Source of the DNA: Agrobacterium cucumeris
Lineage (GTDB): Bacteria; Pseudomonadota; Alphaproteobacteria; Rhizobiales; Rhizobiaceae
Length of the DNA stretch: 64,000 nt
Direction: 5' to 3'
NCBI RefSeq assembly: GCF_030036535.1
Contig: NZ_CP080387.1
Location: forward strand, 1,860,001 to 1,924,000
This document shows positions 1 through 9,581 of the stretch, one piece after another. A program made the position numbers and the translations under genes. Every line of letters starts with the position of its first letter. The first letter of the stretch is position 1. The notes under the pieces were generated by a model. The model searched no databases and had not been told where the DNA came from. It saw only the letters and a list, made by a program, of their open reading frames with translations.

Positions 1-1062
1 CTGGCCAAGGGCATTCCGGCCGACGCGATCCAGAAGGCGCTTGCCGGCGCCCAGATCGATCCGAAAGTGCTTTCGCGTGACCGGGCACAGGGCGTCTTCC
101 GCCAGACCTTCCTGGAATTCTCCCAGCGCACCGTCAGCCAGGCCCGTCTGGATATAGGCCGCAGGAAGCTGCAGGAGCTCTCCTCCACCTTCGCCCGCGC
201 CGAAAGTGAATATGGCGTACCGGCTGGCGTCATCGCCGCCTTCTGGGCCATGGAAACTGATTTCGGCGCCGTTCAGGGTGACTTCAACACCCGCAACGCG
301 CTGGTGACCCTCTCGCATGATTGCCGCCGCCCGGAACTTTTCCGTCCGCAGCTGCTGGCGCTCATTGAAATGGTTCAGCATGGCGATCTCGACCCTGCCG
401 CCAACACTGGCGCATGGGCCGGTGAAATCGGCCAGGTGCAGATGCTGCCCAAGGACATCATTGCTTTCGGCGTTGATGGTGATGGCAACGGCCACATCAA
501 CGTCAAGGATAGCGCCCCGGATGCCATCCTGACGGCTGCGAAATTCATCCAGCATCTCGGCTTCAAGAAGGGCGAGCCGTGGATTCAGGAAGTCTCCCTG
601 CCGGAAAACCTGCCATGGGAAAAATCCGGCCTCGGCGGTCCGCTCACCGCCGGTGAATGGTTCGCTCTTGGCGTGACGCCGCGTGACGGCAACAAAAACT
701 TCGCCTCCCTGCCCGCAGCTCTCATCATGCCGCAGGGCCGCAAGGGGCCGACCTTCATCACCTATCCGAATTTCAACATCTATCTGGAATGGAACCAGTC
801 GTTCATCTACACGACGTCGGCGGCCTATTTCGCCACCCGCCTGATGGGTTCTCCCGTCTACAACAAGGGCAATCCCGAGCCGGGCTTCGATGACGCGACC
901 ATGAAGCAACTTCAGACCAAGCTTGAGGCGCGCGGGCACAATGTCGGCAAGGTCGATGGCATCCTGGGTTCCGGCACCCGTGTCGCCATCCAGAAGGAAC
1001 AGCAGCGCCTCGGCATGCCCGCGGATGGCTGGCCGTCAGCTGCACTTCTGCAGGCGCTTTAA
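1..1062 (+). CDS. Lytic murein transglycosylase, MltB-like (5' end cut by window)
   Basis: The reading frame is open from base 1, so the start lies upstream of the window and the GTG at 67 is internal. The protein cleaves the glycan strands of peptidoglycan in the periplasm. The MltB/SLT_2-type catalytic domain runs from about base 130 to 860. The motif FWAMETDFG carries the likely catalytic Glu at bases 253-255, and a GEIGQVQMLPKD segment typical of the family follows. The last 60 residues (about 880-1059) form a peptidoglycan-binding type 1 domain with the usual KVDGILGSGTRVAI core. The gene ends at TAA 1060-1062. Family assignment is firm. The exact paralogue is not identified, and signal peptide and full length cannot be judged. 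Confidence 0.9.
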   Translation: MAKGIPADAIQKALAGAQIDPKVLSRDRAQGVFRQTFLEFSQRTVSQARLDIGRRKLQELSSTFARAESEYGVPAGVIAAFWAMETDFGAVQGDFNTRNALVTLSHDCRRPELFRPQLLALIEMVQHGDLDPAANTGAWAGEIGQVQMLPKDIIAFGVDGDGNGHINVKDSAPDAILTAAKFIQHLGFKKGEPWIQEVSLPENLPWEKSGLGGPLTAGEWFALGVTPRDGNKNFASLPAALIMPQGRKGPTFITYPNFNIYLEWNQSFIYTTSAAYFATRLMGSPVYNKGNPEPGFDDATMKQLQTKLEARGHNVGKVDGILGSGTRVAIQKEQQRLGMPADGWPSAALLQAL

Positions 1063-1077
1063 GCAATCTTAACGACG

Positions 1078-1104
1078 CCGTCGGGCCTTTAATCTCTCCG
1101 ACGG
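1078..1104 (+). terminator. Hairpin after the transglycosylase gene
   Basis: A 7-bp perfect inverted repeat (CCGTCGG / CCGACGG, 1078-1084 and 1098-1104) with a 13-nt loop lies 15 bases after the stop codon. There is no T-run behind it, so it may be a weak or Rho-assisted terminator or only an mRNA 3' end hairpin. Confidence 0.35.
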
Positions 1105-1339
1105 AATCAAGGCGAAATCGTTAATCTCGACTGGATGACTGGGGATAACACCCCGGTCATTTACTTTTTTTAAACGTATGAAGCACTGCGTGAAAGAGAA
1201 ATAATCTTTTATTTTCAGATAATTACAGAATCTTCTTTTTTATGCCGCCTCAAAGCGTGCTGCACTGCATCACAGAAACCGCTTTTCAACTGCCACAAAA
1301 CGGTCATATTATCGAACCTGTCAACAACAGGAGGCACCC

Positions 1340-1417
1340 ATGGGACTTACAAAATCTCTCAATGCCTTGGCAGTCGGTTTGGCGTTTTTGTTCGTAGCGA
1401 TGATGCTTTTCATCTGA
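1340..1417 (+). CDS. 25-residue single-pass membrane microprotein
   Basis: ATG 1340 to TGA 1415-1417 encodes 25 residues. A short polar start (MGLTKSLN) is followed by an unbroken hydrophobic stretch ending FLFVAMMLFI, which is a complete transmembrane helix and nothing else. A strong ribosome binding site (AGGAGG, about 1329-1334) is placed six bases before the ATG, and a rho-independent terminator follows at 1467-1501. The gap around it is otherwise empty, so a stand-alone monocistronic small gene is plausible. I do not recognise a named family. Similar tiny helices in other bacteria usually modulate a larger membrane protein, but no partner is indicated here. It could in principle be a chance ORF; the ribosome site, hydrophobicity and terminator argue against that. 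Confidence 0.6.
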   Translation: MGLTKSLNALAVGLAFLFVAMMLFI

Positions 1418-1466
1418 CGAGACGTGAAGACCAAACGCAGATAAGAACCGTAGATGACACGAATTT

Positions 1467-1501
1467 AAAAAGCGCAGATCCTTTCGGGTCTGCGCTTTTT
1501 T
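1467..1501. terminator. Bidirectional rho-independent terminator
   Basis: AAAAAGCGCAGAtc and tCTGCGCTTTTTT form a strong stem with a CTTTCGGG loop and T-runs on both strands. It serves the microprotein gene on + and metF on -. Confidence 0.85.
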
Positions 1502-1527
1502 CATGTCGAAAATAGAGTTTTTAAAAA

Positions 1528-2421
1528 TCAGGCGGCGCTGCGGCGCAGACGTTCCAGCCCGAGATTTTCCAGCACTGCTTCAACCAGCGGCGCGCGGTTC
1601 ATGGTGTAGAGATGGAATTCGTTCACGCCGCGCCGCTGCAGATCGGCGATCTGCTCGGCGGCAACTTCGGCAGCCACGCGGGCGCGCCCTTCAAGGTCTT
1701 CATCGTAACCTTCGAAACGCTCATCCAGAAAACCGGGAACGCTGGTGCCGCAACGACCGGCAAAACGCTTGAGCTGGGTAAGGTTCTGGATCGGCATGAT
1801 GCCCGGAACCACCGGAATGGTGATGCCTGCCGCCGTCACCCGCTCCATATAACGCTCGAACACGTCATTATCGAAGAAGAACTGTGTCAGCGCGCGGGTT
1901 GCGCCATTATCCGCCTTGCGCTTCAGCATGTCGATATCAACCGCCTCGCTCGCGCTCTCAGGATGCTTCTCCGGATAGGCCGATACGGAAATCTCGAAAT
2001 CGCCGATCTCGCGCAGGCCCTTCACCAGTGCGGCGGCGTTTTCATAACCCTCCGGATGCGGCTTGTACGCCGTGCCGATGCCGGTGGAGGGATCGCCGCG
2101 CAGCGCCACGAAATGGCGAACGCCGGCATTGCGAAACTCTTCGACAACCTGATGCACATCGTCACGGCTGGCATCCACGCAGGTCAGATGCGCAGCTGTC
2201 GGCAGATGGCTGTCACCAATCATCCGGCGCACCGCATCCAGCGTCGGCGCCTTGGTGGAACCGCCCGCGCCATAGGTGACGGAGACGAAATCCGGGTTCC
2301 ATTTTTTCAGCTCGGCAACCGTTTCCCAGAGATGGGTCTCCATCTCGGCATTCTTGGGCGGGAAAAACTCGAAAGATAACCGGATATCGCCATCACGGCG
2401 CGCGGTTTCCGACCTCAACAT
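1528..2421 (-). CDS. metF: Methylenetetrahydrofolate reductase MetF
   Basis: 297 residues. It reduces 5,10-methylene-THF to 5-methyl-THF, the methyl donor for methionine synthase, using a flavin cofactor in the cytosol. The N-terminal strand LSFEFFPPKNAEME carries the conserved catalytic Glu of the family. The sequence TYGAGGST and the HLTCVDASRDD segment are typical MTHFR signatures, and NEFHLYTMNR lies near the C-terminus. I chose the ATG at 2419-2421 because a GGAGGG ribosome site sits just upstream; the longer frame to 2466 runs into the preceding gene. It starts one base after the stop of the ArsR-methyltransferase regulator, so the two are co-transcribed and translationally close. It is expected to be controlled by the palindrome at 3466-3481. 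Length is normal for the family. Confidence 0.96.
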   Translation of the reverse strand: MLRSETARRDGDIRLSFEFFPPKNAEMETHLWETVAELKKWNPDFVSVTYGAGGSTKAPTLDAVRRMIGDSHLPTAAHLTCVDASRDDVHQVVEEFRNAGVRHFVALRGDPSTGIGTAYKPHPEGYENAAALVKGLREIGDFEISVSAYPEKHPESASEAVDIDMLKRKADNGATRALTQFFFDNDVFERYMERVTAAGITIPVVPGIMPIQNLTQLKRFAGRCGTSVPGFLDERFEGYDEDLEGRARVAAEVAAEQIADLQRRGVNEFHLYTMNRAPLVEAVLENLGLERLRRSAA

Positions 2422-2422
2422 A

Positions 2423-3436
2423 TCATGCCCTCCGGGAGCCAAGTAATACCGCCTCTTGCACCACATCGTCTGCCATCAGCAGCCGCTGGTCGCGGGCAAC
2501 CCATATCGTCACGTCCAGAGACTCCTCGGACGCCCTTTCAGAATGAAGATCGACGGCGCGGTCAGGCGCAAGCCCGGCCTTTTTCAGCCATTCTTCCATC
2601 AACGGATGCGAAAAGCCGAGCCGCACATGCGCATGCTCGTCACGCAGATATTCAAAGGAATGCGGCGCAAGATCGATGACGATCAGTCGCCCGCCGGGAC
2701 GCAGCATACGCGCGGCTTCGGAAAGCGCGATCTCCGGCTGGTCAAGAAAATGCAGCACTTGATGGATGACGATCAGATCGAAATCCTGTCCTTCCAGCGG
2801 CAGGTTGAGAATATCACCATGGCGGACGGACGCATTGACCACACCCGCCTTGTCGAGATTGGCGCGCGCCACAGACAGCATGTCACGGCTGGCATCGACG
2901 CCGATCGCCCGGCGATAGATGCCGCTCAGAAGTTGGAGAATGCGGCCCGTCCCCGTGCCGAGATCGAGAAGCGAATCGACGGGCGTGGTGCCGACCAGCT
3001 TCAGCAACGCGCCTTCCACGGCTTCATCGCTCACATGCAGCCGGCGCAACTCGTCCCAGGCGGACGCGTTGCGGCTGAAATAATCCTGCGCCCGCTCCGC
3101 CCGCACCCGCTTGACGGTAGAAAGCCGTTCGTTGTCACGCTGGAGGACGGCATCGGAGGGCGATGCAGCGCCAAGCAGCTGCCTGACCACAACGGCGGGC
3201 TCACCATCCTGCCGCAGACGGAAATAGGCCCAGGCACCTTCCTGATAACGCTCGATCAACCCCTCTTCCGTCAAAAGCTTCAGATGACGGGAGATGCGCG
3301 GCTGCGACTGACCAAGGATTTCGGTAAGATCGGTGACCGTCAGGTCGCCGGCAGCCAAAAGCGCCAGCAACCGAAAGCGCGTCGGTTCACCCGCCGCCTT
3401 CAAAAGATCCACCAATTTGTCTAAACCGAACGCCAC
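2423..3436 (-). CDS. ArsR-family regulator fused to a class I methyltransferase (SahR-like)
   Basis: 337 residues, GTG start at 3434-3436. Residues about 5-75 are an ArsR winged helix (TVTDLTEILGQSQPRISRHL as the recognition region, then the EGAWAYFRL wing). No metal-binding Cys pair is visible. Residues about 140-300 are a Rossmann SAM-methyltransferase fold: LLDLGTGTGRIL (motif I), IGVDAS, HGDILNLP and RPGGRLIVIDL. It leads the operon with metF and has a 16-bp perfect palindrome 30 bases before its start. ArsR proteins with this fusion next to methionine genes belong to the SahR group, which sense S-adenosylhomocysteine and repress methionine-cycle genes. I infer the same here. The C-terminal domain may serve as the ligand sensor rather than as an enzyme, which the sequence cannot decide. 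Confidence 0.85.
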   Translation of the reverse strand: MAFGLDKLVDLLKAAGEPTRFRLLALLAAGDLTVTDLTEILGQSQPRISRHLKLLTEEGLIERYQEGAWAYFRLRQDGEPAVVVRQLLGAASPSDAVLQRDNERLSTVKRVRAERAQDYFSRNASAWDELRRLHVSDEAVEGALLKLVGTTPVDSLLDLGTGTGRILQLLSGIYRRAIGVDASRDMLSVARANLDKAGVVNASVRHGDILNLPLEGQDFDLIVIHQVLHFLDQPEIALSEAARMLRPGGRLIVIDLAPHSFEYLRDEHAHVRLGFSHPLMEEWLKKAGLAPDRAVDLHSERASEESLDVTIWVARDQRLLMADDVVQEAVLLGSRRA

Positions 3437-3465
3437 TCTGCCGCGCCTCGCAAGCCAATCAACAT

Positions 3466-3481
3466 ATAAAGATATCTTTAT
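3466..3481. promoter_or_regulatory. Palindromic operator of the regulator-metF operon
   Basis: ATAAAGATATCTTTAT is a perfect 16-bp palindrome, 29 bases before the GTG start of the ArsR-type gene. A close copy precedes metH at 36997-37016. Position and sharing fit an autoregulated SahR-type repressor site. Confidence 0.75.
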
Positions 3482-3549
3482 GTCGATGTGGTGCTCGATG
3501 CAAGCGCAAACTGTGGTGCGCCGCCATCAAGTCCACTTATTACATGAGA

Positions 3550-3575
3550 AAAGGCCCGCTTTGCGGCGGGCCTTT
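3550..3575 (-). terminator. Rho-independent terminator of ettA
   Basis: AAAGGCCCGC and GCGGGCCTTT pair around a TTTGCG loop, 21 bases after the ettA stop. T-runs occur on both sides, so it may also stop transcription from the opposite strand. Confidence 0.85.
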
Positions 3576-3596
3576 CTGAAGCGGTGTGGAAAAGGA

Positions 3597-5246
<1,650 letters not shown>

Positions 5247-5390
5247 TGTAGCGAATGCTCCACATCGGATTTTTAAGAGTACGTATCGGGAAATTTGCCG
5301 CTATGTAGGGTAAATAGGACCGTGGGGCAACCTCTGGCACGATTATGACCCCATGATTATGACAAGCTGCGTGATGACACGACGGGTGCG

Positions 5391-6374
5391 ATGATGAATG
5401 AGACGACCGATAACTTCGCGTTCAGCCAGATCCAGAGACTGGACGCTCCCTCCGGCGCATCCATCGCCTTTCGCCACCAGCCTTCCGCCCTTGTCCCGGC
5501 CCGCGGCGTGCTGGTGATCTGCCATGGCCTGGTGGAGCATGCGGGCCGTTACCGGCGTTTTGCCGACGTCATGTCGCAGCAGGGCTTCGAGGTCTATGCT
5601 CACGACCATCGCGGCCACGGCCGCACGAAAGCGGCGGACGCACCGATCGGCCGCTTCGCCTGGAAGGATGGCGCCGAAAAAGTGGTCGCCGATGTCATGG
5701 CGATGCGCATCATGGTCGGAGAAAGACATCCCGGCCTGCCGGTCATCCTGTTCGGTCATTCCATGGGTGGCCTCGTGGCACTCAACACCGCCGTCAGCAA
5801 TCCGGATGCCTTCGACGGCCTGTCAATCTGGAATTCCAATCTCAATCCTGGTGTCATGGGCCGCCTCGCGCAGGTGGTGCTGCGGCTTGAAAAAATGCTG
5901 AAAGGCTCCGATGTGCCAAGCGCCATCCTGCCGAAAGCAACCTTTCGCGCCTGGAATGCAAAAATGCCGGAAAGGCGCACCCATGCCGACTGGCTGAGCC
6001 ATGACAGGCTGGCAGTGGACGCCTATGTGCAAGACCCGCTCTGCCAGTTCGAGGCCAGCGTTTCCCTGTGGCAGGACGTCTTCGAACTCTCCTATCGCGC
6101 CCCGAAACTCATTGAGCGCCTGCCGAAGACATTGCCGCTTTTGCTGGTCAGCGGCGATCAGGACGCCGCGACCAATGACGGCAGGGAGATCGTCTGGCTA
6201 GCAGAGCGGTTTCGGGAGGCAGGTTTCAGCCATGTCGAACACACCATCTACAAGGGCATGCGGCACGAGACCCTGAACGAGATCGGCTGGCAGGCGGTAG
6301 CGGCGGATTTCGCCGCCTGGTGCGGCCGCGTCGTGGATGACAGTAAAACGCCCTCCCCGTCATTCCGACCTTGA
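5391..6374 (+). CDS. Alpha/beta hydrolase, lysophospholipase/monoglyceride-lipase type
   Basis: 327 residues. This is a serine hydrolase of the PldB/hydrolase_4 group that probably acts on lysophospholipids or monoacylglycerols. The core shows VICHGLVEHAGRY (oxyanion region), the HDHRGHGRT loop, the nucleophile elbow FGHSMGGL (catalytic Ser), the acid in LVSGDQDAA, and the catalytic His in KGMRHETLNE. No signal peptide is seen, so it is likely cytosolic or membrane-associated. Two ATG codons in tandem (5391, 5394) are possible starts, and neither has a strong ribosome site. The last codons (from about 6357, encoding the SFRP end) and the stop lie inside a RIME-like palindrome, so the natural C-terminus was probably changed by repeat insertion. 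Confidence 0.88.
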   Translation: MMNETTDNFAFSQIQRLDAPSGASIAFRHQPSALVPARGVLVICHGLVEHAGRYRRFADVMSQQGFEVYAHDHRGHGRTKAADAPIGRFAWKDGAEKVVADVMAMRIMVGERHPGLPVILFGHSMGGLVALNTAVSNPDAFDGLSIWNSNLNPGVMGRLAQVVLRLEKMLKGSDVPSAILPKATFRAWNAKMPERRTHADWLSHDRLAVDAYVQDPLCQFEASVSLWQDVFELSYRAPKLIERLPKTLPLLLVSGDQDAATNDGREIVWLAERFREAGFSHVEHTIYKGMRHETLNEIGWQAVAADFAAWCGRVVDDSKTPSPSFRP

Positions 6375-6387
6375 CCCGGAATGACGG
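6357..6387. repeat. RIME/REP-like palindrome overlapping a gene end
   Basis: CCGTCATTCCG (6357-6367) and CGGAATGACGG (6377-6387) form an 11-bp perfect inverted repeat. It has the same CCGTCAT...ATGACGG ends as the other intergenic repeats here, and it contains the TGA stop of the upstream hydrolase. Confidence 0.8.
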
Positions 6388-6542
6388 AATTAGGGGACTC
6401 TCAAAACACAACGAATGTCTAAGCTGCCGTGTCAGCCCCAGTTTAGTGCCGTTCCAAAACGGAATAAGTCCATGAGATAAAATCACATGCGGCGGGGCAA
6501 CGCCCGGTCTATAACCGGCAGGCACAAAAGACCGGGGGACAG

Positions 6543-7745
6543 ATGACCGACATGCCGAACAGGAAACCGCCACTATCAGGCATCCGCGTCATCGAGCTGG
6601 CGCGTGTTCTGGCCGGTCCCTGGGCGGGGCAGATGCTGGCCGATATGGGCGCTGACGTCATCAAGGTGGAAAACCCCGAAGGCGGTGACGACACCCGCAC
6701 ATGGGGACCGCCCTTCGTTGAAGGCGCGGAAGGCGAAAACCTCTCCGCCGCCTATTATCACGCCACCAATCGCGGCAAACGCTCCATCATTGCCGATCTG
6801 AAGACGCCTGAGGGCTGCGAACTCGTGCGCCGGCTGGTGCGCACCGCCGATGTCGTCATCGAAAACTTCAAGCGCGGCGGGCTTGCCAAATACGGCCTCG
6901 ATTATGAGAGCCTGAAGGTGCTCAATCCGAAGCTGATCTACTGCTCCATCACCGGTTTCGGCCAGACCGGTCCCTATGCCGATTTCGCCGGTTATGATTA
7001 TATCGTGCAGGGCATGTCGGGCTTCATGTCGATAACAGGCGAACCGGATGGCCAGCCGATGAAGGCTGGCGTGGCTGTTGCCGATATCTTCACCGGCATC
7101 TATTCCGTGACAGCCATTCAGGCCGCGCTGATCCACGCCATACGGTCAGGCGAAGGCCAGCATATCGACATGGCGCTTCTCGATGTGCAGTCGGCCGTGC
7201 TCGCCAACCAGAACATGAATTACCTGATTTCCGGCAAGCCGCCCGTCCGGCTTGGCAATGCCCATCCAAATATTTCCCCCTATGAGGTGGTGCCGACGGC
7301 CGATGGTTTCCTCATCCTCGCGGTTGGCAATGACGGCCAGTTCCGCCGCCTCTGCAATATCCTCGGCATAGGCACGATTGCCGATGACGAGCGTTACGCG
7401 ACGAACAAGACCCGCGTGGCGCACAGGCAAGAAGTCCGGCAGATCATTTCCACCGAAACGCTGAAATGGCAGAAGCGCGATCTTCTGACCGCTTGCGAGC
7501 AGAATGCCGTACCGGCCGGGCCTATCAACTCCATCGAGGAAATGTTCGCCGATCCACAGGTTCAGGCACGCGGCCTGCGTGTTGATCTCGAAGCTCAGGA
7601 TGGCACCGTCATCCCCGGTGTGCGGACACCGATTATCATGTCACAGACGCCGCTGCGTTATGAACGCCCGAGCCCGAAGCTCGGCGAACATCAGGCGCAG
7701 GTGCTGGCCGAACTGGAAAACATCGAAAGGACCACGACGCCATGA
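6543..7745 (+). CDS. Family III CoA-transferase (CaiB/BaiF)
   Basis: 400 residues. It moves CoA between organic acids through an enzyme-acyl anhydride on an Asp. The family start is clear: IRVIELARVLAGPWAGQML, then ADVIKVENPEGGDDTR. The likely catalytic Asp lies in HIDMALLDVQSAV (about residue 218), and the FGQTGPYADFAGYDYIVQG block is typical. Start ATG 6543 follows GGGGGAC. The stop overlaps the start of the next gene by four bases (ATGA at 7742-7745), so the two proteins are translationally coupled. Members of this length include formyl-CoA and succinyl-CoA:dicarboxylate transferases. The substrate cannot be set from sequence. The paired TPP enzyme suggests a route in which an acyl-CoA is made and then decarboxylated or condensed. 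Confidence 0.9.
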   Translation: MTDMPNRKPPLSGIRVIELARVLAGPWAGQMLADMGADVIKVENPEGGDDTRTWGPPFVEGAEGENLSAAYYHATNRGKRSIIADLKTPEGCELVRRLVRTADVVIENFKRGGLAKYGLDYESLKVLNPKLIYCSITGFGQTGPYADFAGYDYIVQGMSGFMSITGEPDGQPMKAGVAVADIFTGIYSVTAIQAALIHAIRSGEGQHIDMALLDVQSAVLANQNMNYLISGKPPVRLGNAHPNISPYEVVPTADGFLILAVGNDGQFRRLCNILGIGTIADDERYATNKTRVAHRQEVRQIISTETLKWQKRDLLTACEQNAVPAGPINSIEEMFADPQVQARGLRVDLEAQDGTVIPGVRTPIIMSQTPLRYERPSPKLGEHQAQVLAELENIERTTTP

Positions 7746-9394
7746 AAAGAACCGGTGGGCAACTGATCGTCGAAGCGCTGAAGGCCAATGGTGTCTCGCG
7801 CGTTTCCTGCGTTCCGGGCGAAAGCTATCTGGCGGTGCTGGACGCGCTTTATGAAAGCGGTATCGAAACCGTAGTCTGCCGCCAGGAAGGTGGCGCCGCC
7901 ATGATGGCCGACACCTGGGGCCGGCTGACGGGTGAACCCGGCATCTGCATGGTAACCCGCGGTCCGGGTGCCACCAACGCCTCGGCCGGCCTGCACATCG
8001 CAAGGCAGGATTCCATTCCGATGATCCTGTTCATTGGCCAGGTGCAGCGCGAGGCCCGCGAGCGCGAAGCCTTTCAGGAAGTGGAATATCGCCGCGCCTT
8101 CACCGAATTTGCCAAATGGGTGGGCGAGATCGATAATGCCCGCCGCATCCCCGAATTCGTCACCCGCGCCTTCACTGTCGCCACCTCCGGCCGCCCTGGC
8201 CCGGTGGTTTTGACGCTGCCCGAAGACATGCTGGTGGAAGAGGTCGAAGCGCCCGAGGCAAAGCCCTACACATCAGTCGAAGCGCATCCCGGCCCGTCAC
8301 AGATCGCGGCCTTCGCGAAAATGCTGGGCGAGGCAAAACGGCCGATCTTCATTATCGGCGGCACGCGCTGGTCCGAGGAAAGCGTGGCGAGCTTCAGGGC
8401 ATTTGCCGAAAACCACAAGCTGCCCGTCGGCTGTTCCTTCCGCCGCCAGATGCTGTTCGATCACTTAAGCCCCTCCTATGCGGGCGATGTCGGCATCGGC
8501 ATCAACCCGGCGCTGGCAAAGGAGATCAAGGAATCCGATCTCGTGGTCCTTCTCGGCGGCCGCCTCTCCGAAATGCCGTCTTCCGGTTATACGCTGCTCG
8601 ACATCCCCTACCCGTCGCAGAAACTCATCCACATCTATCCGGAAGCCGAAGAGCTTGGCCGCGTTTACCGTCCCGATCTCGCGATCTGCGCCGCACCGGA
8701 TGATTTCGTCGCCGCCCTCTCCTCCATCTCGCTTCCGGCAAACGCCGCATGGGCCGAGCGCACGGCCGCCATACACGCGGCTTACCTCAATTGGTCCACG
8801 CCGCCGCAGACCGGCCCCGGCCCGGTGCAGATGGGTCCGATCATGGACTGGATCGAAGCCAATGTGCCTGAGGACGCCATCTTCACCAATGGTGCGGGTA
8901 ATTATGCCACCTGGGTGCACCGCTTCCACCGCTTCCGCCGCTTCAACACGCAATCAGCGCCAACCTCCGGCTCGATGGGTTATGGCTTACCCGCGGCGGT
9001 TGCCGCAAAGCACCTTTTCCCGGAGAGGGAGGTGATCTGCTTTGCCGGCGATGGCTGCTTCATGATGCACGGGCAGGAATTCATCACCGCCGTGCGCTAT
9101 GGCCTGCCGATCATCACCGTACTGGTGAATAACGGCACGTATGGCACCATCCGCATGCATCAGGAACGGGAATATCCCGGCCGTGTGAGCGGCACCGATC
9201 TCGTCAATCCGGATTTCAACGCTTTCGCCAAAGCCTATGGCGGCCACGGCGAAACGGTGGAAAGAACGCAGGACTTCGCCGCTGCCTTCGAGCGGGCGCG
9301 TGCAAGCGGCAAGCCCGCCATCATCGAGGTGAAGCTGGACCCGGAAGCGATCACGCCAACGCGCACGCTGACACAGATCAGGACAAAAAGCTGA
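7742..9394 (+). CDS. Thiamine-pyrophosphate enzyme, acetolactate-synthase-like
   Basis: 550 residues with the three domains of the POX/ALS family. The N-terminal pyrimidine-binding domain has the catalytic Glu in VCRQEGGAAMMADTWGR and the GPGATNASAGL turn. The central Rossmann domain (about 185-330) includes RPIFIIGG. The C-terminal PP-binding domain has the metal/TPP motif beginning CFAGDGCFMMHGQEF and ending in TVLVNNGTYG. It is coupled by ATGA overlap to a family III CoA-transferase. It could be an ALS-like lyase or a decarboxylase. It is not the biosynthetic IlvB, because no small subunit gene is near. The CoA-transferase pairing recalls formyl-CoA transferase plus oxalyl-CoA decarboxylase, but I cannot see a feature that identifies it as oxalyl-CoA decarboxylase. 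Confidence 0.88.
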   Translation: MKRTGGQLIVEALKANGVSRVSCVPGESYLAVLDALYESGIETVVCRQEGGAAMMADTWGRLTGEPGICMVTRGPGATNASAGLHIARQDSIPMILFIGQVQREAREREAFQEVEYRRAFTEFAKWVGEIDNARRIPEFVTRAFTVATSGRPGPVVLTLPEDMLVEEVEAPEAKPYTSVEAHPGPSQIAAFAKMLGEAKRPIFIIGGTRWSEESVASFRAFAENHKLPVGCSFRRQMLFDHLSPSYAGDVGIGINPALAKEIKESDLVVLLGGRLSEMPSSGYTLLDIPYPSQKLIHIYPEAEELGRVYRPDLAICAAPDDFVAALSSISLPANAAWAERTAAIHAAYLNWSTPPQTGPGPVQMGPIMDWIEANVPEDAIFTNGAGNYATWVHRFHRFRRFNTQSAPTSGSMGYGLPAAVAAKHLFPEREVICFAGDGCFMMHGQEFITAVRYGLPIITVLVNNGTYGTIRMHQEREYPGRVSGTDLVNPDFNAFAKAYGGHGETVERTQDFAAAFERARASGKPAIIEVKLDPEAITPTRTLTQIRTKS

Positions 9395-9443
9395 CATGAC
9401 GCATGGACATGCCTCCGGCATGGTGTAAATCCTGACGCTCGCT

Positions 9444-9535
9444 TGACGTCATCCTCGGGCTTCTCCCGAGGATCCAACCTCGTCGCGTTAAACCGATCGG
9501 TTGCAGATGCCCGGGACAGGCTCGGGCATGACGTG
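9444..9535. repeat. RIME-like intergenic mosaic repeat
   Basis: Two palindromes, CATCCTCGGG..CCCGAGGAT (from 9449) and ATGCCCGGGACAGGCTCGGGCAT-type, flank a short spacer. The ends read GACGTCAT and ATGACGT. It fills the gap between the TPP enzyme and the HugZ-like gene. Confidence 0.75.
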
Positions 9536-9581
9536 GAGAGGTTTTACGCTTCTCTCAGCATCCACTAACTCAGGATAAGAC

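Noticed and set aside
6543..9394. Oxalate degradation pair (formyl-CoA transferase plus oxalyl-CoA decarboxylase)
   Set aside because: The gene order fits, but I could see no feature that places the TPP enzyme with oxalyl-CoA decarboxylases rather than ALS-like enzymes, so no such name is given.
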